A stretch of 64,000 bases of DNA from Candidatus Vicinibacter proximus (GTDB lineage Bacteria; Bacteroidota; Bacteroidia; Chitinophagales; Saprospiraceae), in the NCBI GenBank assembly GCA_016713905.1, contig JADJOE010000003.1, positions 1,364,001-1,428,000 of the forward strand, written 5' to 3'. The notes under the pieces were generated by a model. It worked only from the letters and a program-made list of their open reading frames with translations, ran no database searches and was not told where the DNA came from. The position numbers and the translations under genes were made by a program. Positions 60,645 to 64,000 of this stretch are shown one piece after another (position 1 is the stretch's first letter; every line of letters starts with the position of its first letter).

Positions 60645-60790
60645 TTGCTATTTTTATAATTTAGAGTAATGTTTATTCAGCATGCGTCAAACACAGGCAT
60701 TGCCAGTCAAAGATGCCTAAATTCGTGAACTATACCAAATGCCATTGCTTCTTTTCTTCTAATTAACCAGTATTCACCACATTAAAAAAC

Positions 60791-62356
60791 ATGGACAAGA
60801 TTAAAATTTTATGGGCTGACGATGAGATGGAGCATTTAAAACCACAGATTTTCTTTCTAGAGAAAAAAGGTTACAGTATTAAAACGCTCTCCAATGGATT
60901 TGATGCATTAGAACATCTTAAAGAAGATCCAAACTACGACATCATTTTTCTTGATGAGTCGATGCCAGGGATTTCCGGTCTTGAGACCCTGACACAAATA
61001 AAATCGAAAGGATATTTGATGCCTGTGGTTATGGTTACAAAGAACGAAGCAGAAAATATTATGGAGGAGGCTATTGGTAGCCAAATTGCAGATTATTTAA
61101 TCAAACCTGTAAATCCAAATCAATTGCTTCTGACTATAAAAAAATTAATAGACAATAAGCGCTTGGTTTCCGAAAAAAACAGTCTTGATTATCAGATTGC
61201 TTTTCGCCAATTATTTATGGAGATTTCTGAAAAACAGAATTATGCCAGTTGGGTGGACCTATATAAAAAATTGATCCATTGGGAATTAAAATTGGACCAA
61301 TCCAATGATCCACATATTCAAGACATCATGAACCAACAAAAGAAGGAGGCAAATGTAGAATTCTCAAAATTTATTCTGAATACCTATACCTCCTGGTTTA
61401 AAAGAGATGCTGACGCTCCCACTATGTCACACAATTTGATGTTGAACAAAGTTTTTCAGCATTTGAATGACAAGCTGCCAACTTTTTTCATTTTGTTGGA
61501 TAATTTAAGATATGATCAGTGGAAAATTATAGAACCCATAATTTCTGAAAAATTCAGAATTGAAGAAGAAGATTATTTCTACAGTATTTTACCGACAACG
61601 ACTCAGTACAGCAGAAACTCAATTTTTGCAGGGATGTTGCCATCTGAAATCGAAAAATTATATCCTGATTGGTGGCTGAACGATAATGATGAGGGAGGTA
61701 AAAATCTTAAAGAACCCGACCTCATGAATTCGCAAATTAAAAGAATGATCAAACGGGATTTAAAGCATGAATACATTAAAATAACCAACACCACAAAAGC
61801 CAAACAATTACTGGATCAATCCATCAATATGTTGAATAATGATCTTACGGTTATCGTATATAATTTCATAGATATGCTTTCCCATGCAAGGACAGAAATG
61901 GAAGTTTTGAAAGAACTTGCGTCTGATGAAATTGCCTACCGTTCCTTAACTAAAAGTTGGTTCCTTCATTCGCCACTTTGGGCTGCATTACAAAAAATTG
62001 CTGAACTACCGGTACAACTAATCATTACAACCGATCATGGCACCATTAGAGTTCAAGATCCTATTCGCGTAATTGCAGATAAGGAAACCACATCGAACCT
62101 ACGGTATAAAGTTGGCAAGAATTTAAGTTACGATAAAAAAGAAGTATTGGAAATCAGGGAACCTCAACTGGTTGGTCTTCCAAGACCAAATTTATCTTCT
62201 ACTTTTATTTTTGCGAAGGACAGGGGCTATTTCCTCTACCCAAACAATTATGGCCACTTCTTGAATTATTACAAAAATACTTTTCAACATGGGGGCATTT
62301 CAATGGAAGAGATGATCTGTCCAATTATCAGATTAAAAAGTAAAGTAACTGTATAA
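60791..62356 (+). CDS. porX: PorX-type response regulator with PglZ domain (type IX secretion control)
   Basis: A 521-residue two-domain protein. Residues 1-125 are a receiver domain with the acidic pair ADDE, the phospho-acceptor Asp55 in FLDESMPG, and a lysine in LIKPVNP. From about residue 200 on it is a PglZ/alkaline-phosphatase-like domain: FFILLDNLRYDQW, a TTTQYSRNS nucleophile region, DMLSHAR, TTDHGTIRV and QHGGISMEE supply the expected metal ligands. This pairing is diagnostic of PorX, which works with PorY and sigma factor SigP to control T9SS genes; phosphodiesterase activity of the PglZ part is reported in the literature. PorY is not in the window. Confidence 0.93.
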   Translation: MDKIKILWADDEMEHLKPQIFFLEKKGYSIKTLSNGFDALEHLKEDPNYDIIFLDESMPGISGLETLTQIKSKGYLMPVVMVTKNEAENIMEEAIGSQIADYLIKPVNPNQLLLTIKKLIDNKRLVSEKNSLDYQIAFRQLFMEISEKQNYASWVDLYKKLIHWELKLDQSNDPHIQDIMNQQKKEANVEFSKFILNTYTSWFKRDADAPTMSHNLMLNKVFQHLNDKLPTFFILLDNLRYDQWKIIEPIISEKFRIEEEDYFYSILPTTTQYSRNSIFAGMLPSEIEKLYPDWWLNDNDEGGKNLKEPDLMNSQIKRMIKRDLKHEYIKITNTTKAKQLLDQSINMLNNDLTVIVYNFIDMLSHARTEMEVLKELASDEIAYRSLTKSWFLHSPLWAALQKIAELPVQLIITTDHGTIRVQDPIRVIADKETTSNLRYKVGKNLSYDKKEVLEIREPQLVGLPRPNLSSTFIFAKDRGYFLYPNNYGHFLNYYKNTFQHGGISMEEMICPIIRLKSKVTV

Positions 62357-62369
62357 ATTCAGGATATAA

Positions 62370-62822
62370 TTAATCGTGCACAGTACTTTTAAAACTTAGC
62401 TTTTCAATTTGTGCTTTCAAAAAATCGAAGTGTTCTGTGTTACATAAAAAATAAACTTTCCTGCCAAAGGAAGATCTATAATTAAATGTAATTCTTCCCA
62501 CTGATCTGAAAAAGAGTGATTTTACATGTAGTTCACTTACTGCGTGCAATGGAACTTTAATTGTTTTTAAATAATTTGTTACGTATAGAAAATTGGCATC
62601 CATTTCTATTCGCTTAAGGCGTAATAAAGTAAAATAAATAATTAAACCAAAGCCAATAAAAAATACCAAGTAGGTAATCTTGAGTAAAGAGGCTGAGGTA
62701 AAACTAATATCTTCTGCAGAACTCATCATCAGCCCCAGACCAAGACTTCCAAAAAAAACCAACCAAAATGTCGGTAAAAAAATAACAAAAAACAAAGTGG
62801 CATTTGAAGATATCCTGTTCAT
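62370..62822 (-). CDS. Small membrane protein with PH-like C-terminal domain
   Basis: A 150-residue protein with two transmembrane segments (LFFVIFLPTFWLVFFGSLGLGLMM and ITYLVFFIGFGLIIYFTLL). A short beta-domain follows (LKRIEMDANFLYVTNYLKTIKVPLHAVSEL, FRSVGRITFNY), resembling the bacterial PH-like domain in YdbT-type proteins. I cannot assign a function. It begins 4 bases after the tatC stop, so the two are probably co-transcribed, and it ends 13 bases from the convergent porX end. Confidence 0.6.
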   Translation of the reverse strand: MNRISSNATLFFVIFLPTFWLVFFGSLGLGLMMSSAEDISFTSASLLKITYLVFFIGFGLIIYFTLLRLKRIEMDANFLYVTNYLKTIKVPLHAVSELHVKSLFFRSVGRITFNYRSSFGRKVYFLCNTEHFDFLKAQIEKLSFKSTVHD

Positions 62823-62826
62823 AGCA

Positions 62827-63678
62827 TCATTTAAAAGAAGAATTGTCAGAGTAATTGGTGACTTCAGTTTCTTTTGGATAAACCCTTTTGGCTACAATGA
62901 TACTGACTTCGTATAACAAACAGAGTGGAAGACCAACCAAAACCATGGAAGTTACATCCGGTGGTGTAATTATAGCTGCAACAATAGAAATTACTACAAT
63001 GGCATGTCTGCGATATGTTCTCATAAATTCGGGTCCCATGATGCCCAGCTTTGCTAAAAAATAGACGCCCATAGGAAGTTCAAAAACCAAACCCGTCGAC
63101 ATGGTAAACATAATCATAGAGTCTACGATTGAACTCAAAGTTGCCGATGCCTGAATGGACTCACTTACCTGATAAGAGGATAAAAAGCTTATGGAAAACG
63201 GAGCAATAATAAAATATCCGAATATGACTCCAGTGAGAAAAAGCAGAGAACAAACTTCAACAACTCCTCTGGTAGCTCTCCGCTCTTTTTCGTATAAACC
63301 GGGCTTTACAAAAAGCCAAATCTCTCTAACGAGTAAGGGGAAAGCAATAATCAAACCTAAAAAAAAACTAACCATTAAATGGACTGTAAGTTGCTCTGAT
63401 AATTCCCTTGTGAATATTTGTGGCGGAATAACTTTAAAACAAGTCCATTCTGATAGCCAGCAAAAAAATCTGAAAGTAGGAAAATCTGACCTTGTTGGAC
63501 CAAGAATGATGGTATCAAAAATAAATTTCTTTTGGAAAAAGATCAGGACGGTTGCAGTGATTACATAAAAAGACGCTCTGAACAAATGCTTTCTCAAAGC
63601 ATCAAAATGATCTAAAAAACTCATTTCAGCCTGCTCCTCTTCAGGATTCTTAGGTCTCGACAATATTTTACTTAACAT
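62827..63678 (-). CDS. tatC: Sec-independent (Tat) protein translocase subunit TatC
   Basis: A 283-residue membrane protein with six hydrophobic segments. The N-terminal MSFLDHFDALRKHLFRAS carries the signal-peptide-binding acidic and arginine residues. FELPMGVYFLAKLG and ITPPDVTSMVLVGLPLCLLYEVSI are standard TatC landmarks. It recognises twin-arginine signals and, with TatA, moves folded proteins across the inner membrane. An N-terminal extension of about 20 polar residues (LSKILSRPKNPEEEQAE) is present before the core. No tatA is seen nearby. Confidence 0.95.
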   Translation of the reverse strand: MLSKILSRPKNPEEEQAEMSFLDHFDALRKHLFRASFYVITATVLIFFQKKFIFDTIILGPTRSDFPTFRFFCWLSEWTCFKVIPPQIFTRELSEQLTVHLMVSFFLGLIIAFPLLVREIWLFVKPGLYEKERRATRGVVEVCSLLFLTGVIFGYFIIAPFSISFLSSYQVSESIQASATLSSIVDSMIMFTMSTGLVFELPMGVYFLAKLGIMGPEFMRTYRRHAIVVISIVAAIITPPDVTSMVLVGLPLCLLYEVSIIVAKRVYPKETEVTNYSDNSSFK

Positions 63679-63774
63679 GCTGAAAGCTGTTTTATAACCA
63701 TTTGCAAAGATAAGTGAGTTTTTAATGAAAGGGCCAGACCAAAAGATAATAATATTTGACTTAACTTTGGCCTT

Positions 63775-64000
63775 ATGAGAAAGTATGCAGGAGTTTTCTC
63801 CCTATTTATCGGGTTGTTACTTATACCATTCAAACCCAAAGCACAACAGGTATTGGTTAAATATGCTTTTAAAAATTGTGGATTAACCGCAAATCAAAGC
63901 AATGCGGGAGATTTAAAGAATTCCGTTGCGCTGAATTGTGATTGTGGAATAGAAGATGAGGCGGTGATCCTCAATGGACAGAAAATTGAATTGCCTGTGA
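63775..64000 (+). CDS. N-terminal part of a secreted protein (cut by window end)
   Basis: From the ATG at 63775 the frame is open to the window end (75 residues). It starts with a signal peptide (YAGVFSLFIGLLLIPFKPKAQQ) and continues with LVKYAFKNCGLTANQSNAGDLKN and a cysteine-containing CDCGIEDEAVILNGQKIELPV. The beginning resembles Bacteroidota proteins that open with a LamG-like fold, but too little is visible for a family call. It is divergent from tatC, with 96 bases between. Confidence 0.6.
   Translation, partial: MRKYAGVFSLFIGLLLIPFKPKAQQVLVKYAFKNCGLTANQSNAGDLKNSVALNCDCGIEDEAVILNGQKIELPV

Noticed and set aside
60791..62356. PglZ domain as part of a BREX phage-defence system
   Set aside because: The domain is fused to a receiver domain, which is the PorX architecture, and no BREX methylase, BrxC or BrxL gene is nearby.

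Overview
The window comes from an AT-rich member of the Bacteroidota, most likely the Saprospiraceae or a close relative. Several things in the sequence point there. PorX, the type IX secretion regulator, is encoded at 60791. Two secreted proteins carry type A sorting tails, and a PKD-rich protein ends in a gliding-motility (CHU_C-type) domain. There is a GWxTD-domain protein and a long-form GAPDH. Promoters follow the Bacteroidota pattern (TTTG, about 20 bases, TAnnTTTG), and Shine-Dalgarno sites are scarce. Menaquinone is made by the futalosine route (MqnA and MqnE). This is chromosomal sequence; no phage, plasmid or transposase gene was seen.

Layout. 1-6.5 kb: the 3' end of the housekeeping sigma factor, a long GAPDH, an S41 protease, a Sua5/YrdC enzyme and a large PKD surface protein. 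6.7-20.9 kb: L19, then mostly minus-strand genes in tightly overlapping groups (M1 peptidase with an SDR; ALDH with DPP-IV, a lipoprotein and SmpB; MeaB with an M23 protein, a peroxiredoxin and acylphosphatase), plus malic enzyme. 21-28.6 kb: iscS-iscU-iscA, ruvB, icd, ferredoxin, iscX, KdsC, a UbiA-family enzyme and Maf. 28.6-38.3 kb: PrmA, FolD, a TonB receptor with two related alpha/beta-hydrolase-fold secreted proteins, a broken aldo/keto reductase and a glycosyltransferase. 38.4-42.6 kb: mqnE, a histidine phosphatase, mqnA and dnaA. 42.6-44.8 kb: the non-coding centrepiece. 44.8-52.8 kb: GH3 with LysE, an AAA/VWA pair, a hexapeptide acyltransferase and RelA/SpoT. 53-64 kb: tRNA-Leu, tig-clpP-clpX, a DoxX-like protein, truA, glyA, an HD hydrolase, porX, a PH-like membrane protein, tatC and the start of a secreted protein.

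The most unusual region lies between dnaA and the GH3 gene. Six tandem units precede an intact tRNA-Ser(GCU), five of 144 bp and one shortened to 122 bp. Each repeats the tRNA's 5' flank and its first 26 or so bases. In the five long units the 5' side of the anticodon arm and the first loop bases are replaced by a CCCCAAC/GTTGGGG hairpin. The variable arm, T arm and acceptor 3' strand are replaced by a short tail. That tail can re-pair with the acceptor 5' strand (two G-U pairs) and is followed by seven T. The result looks like a family of about 70-nt tRNA-like RNAs, each ending at a terminator-like T run. Just downstream, the 3' end and terminator of tRNA-Pro are also duplicated, with ATGCTGA(C) hairpins at the junction.

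Other points of interest are a perfect inverted repeat at the iscS promoter, one in-frame stop that breaks an otherwise intact aldo/keto reductase, and an esterase-like secreted protein that has lost its serine nucleophile and sits behind a TonB receptor. All family calls come from reading motifs by eye; no database search or folding program was run.
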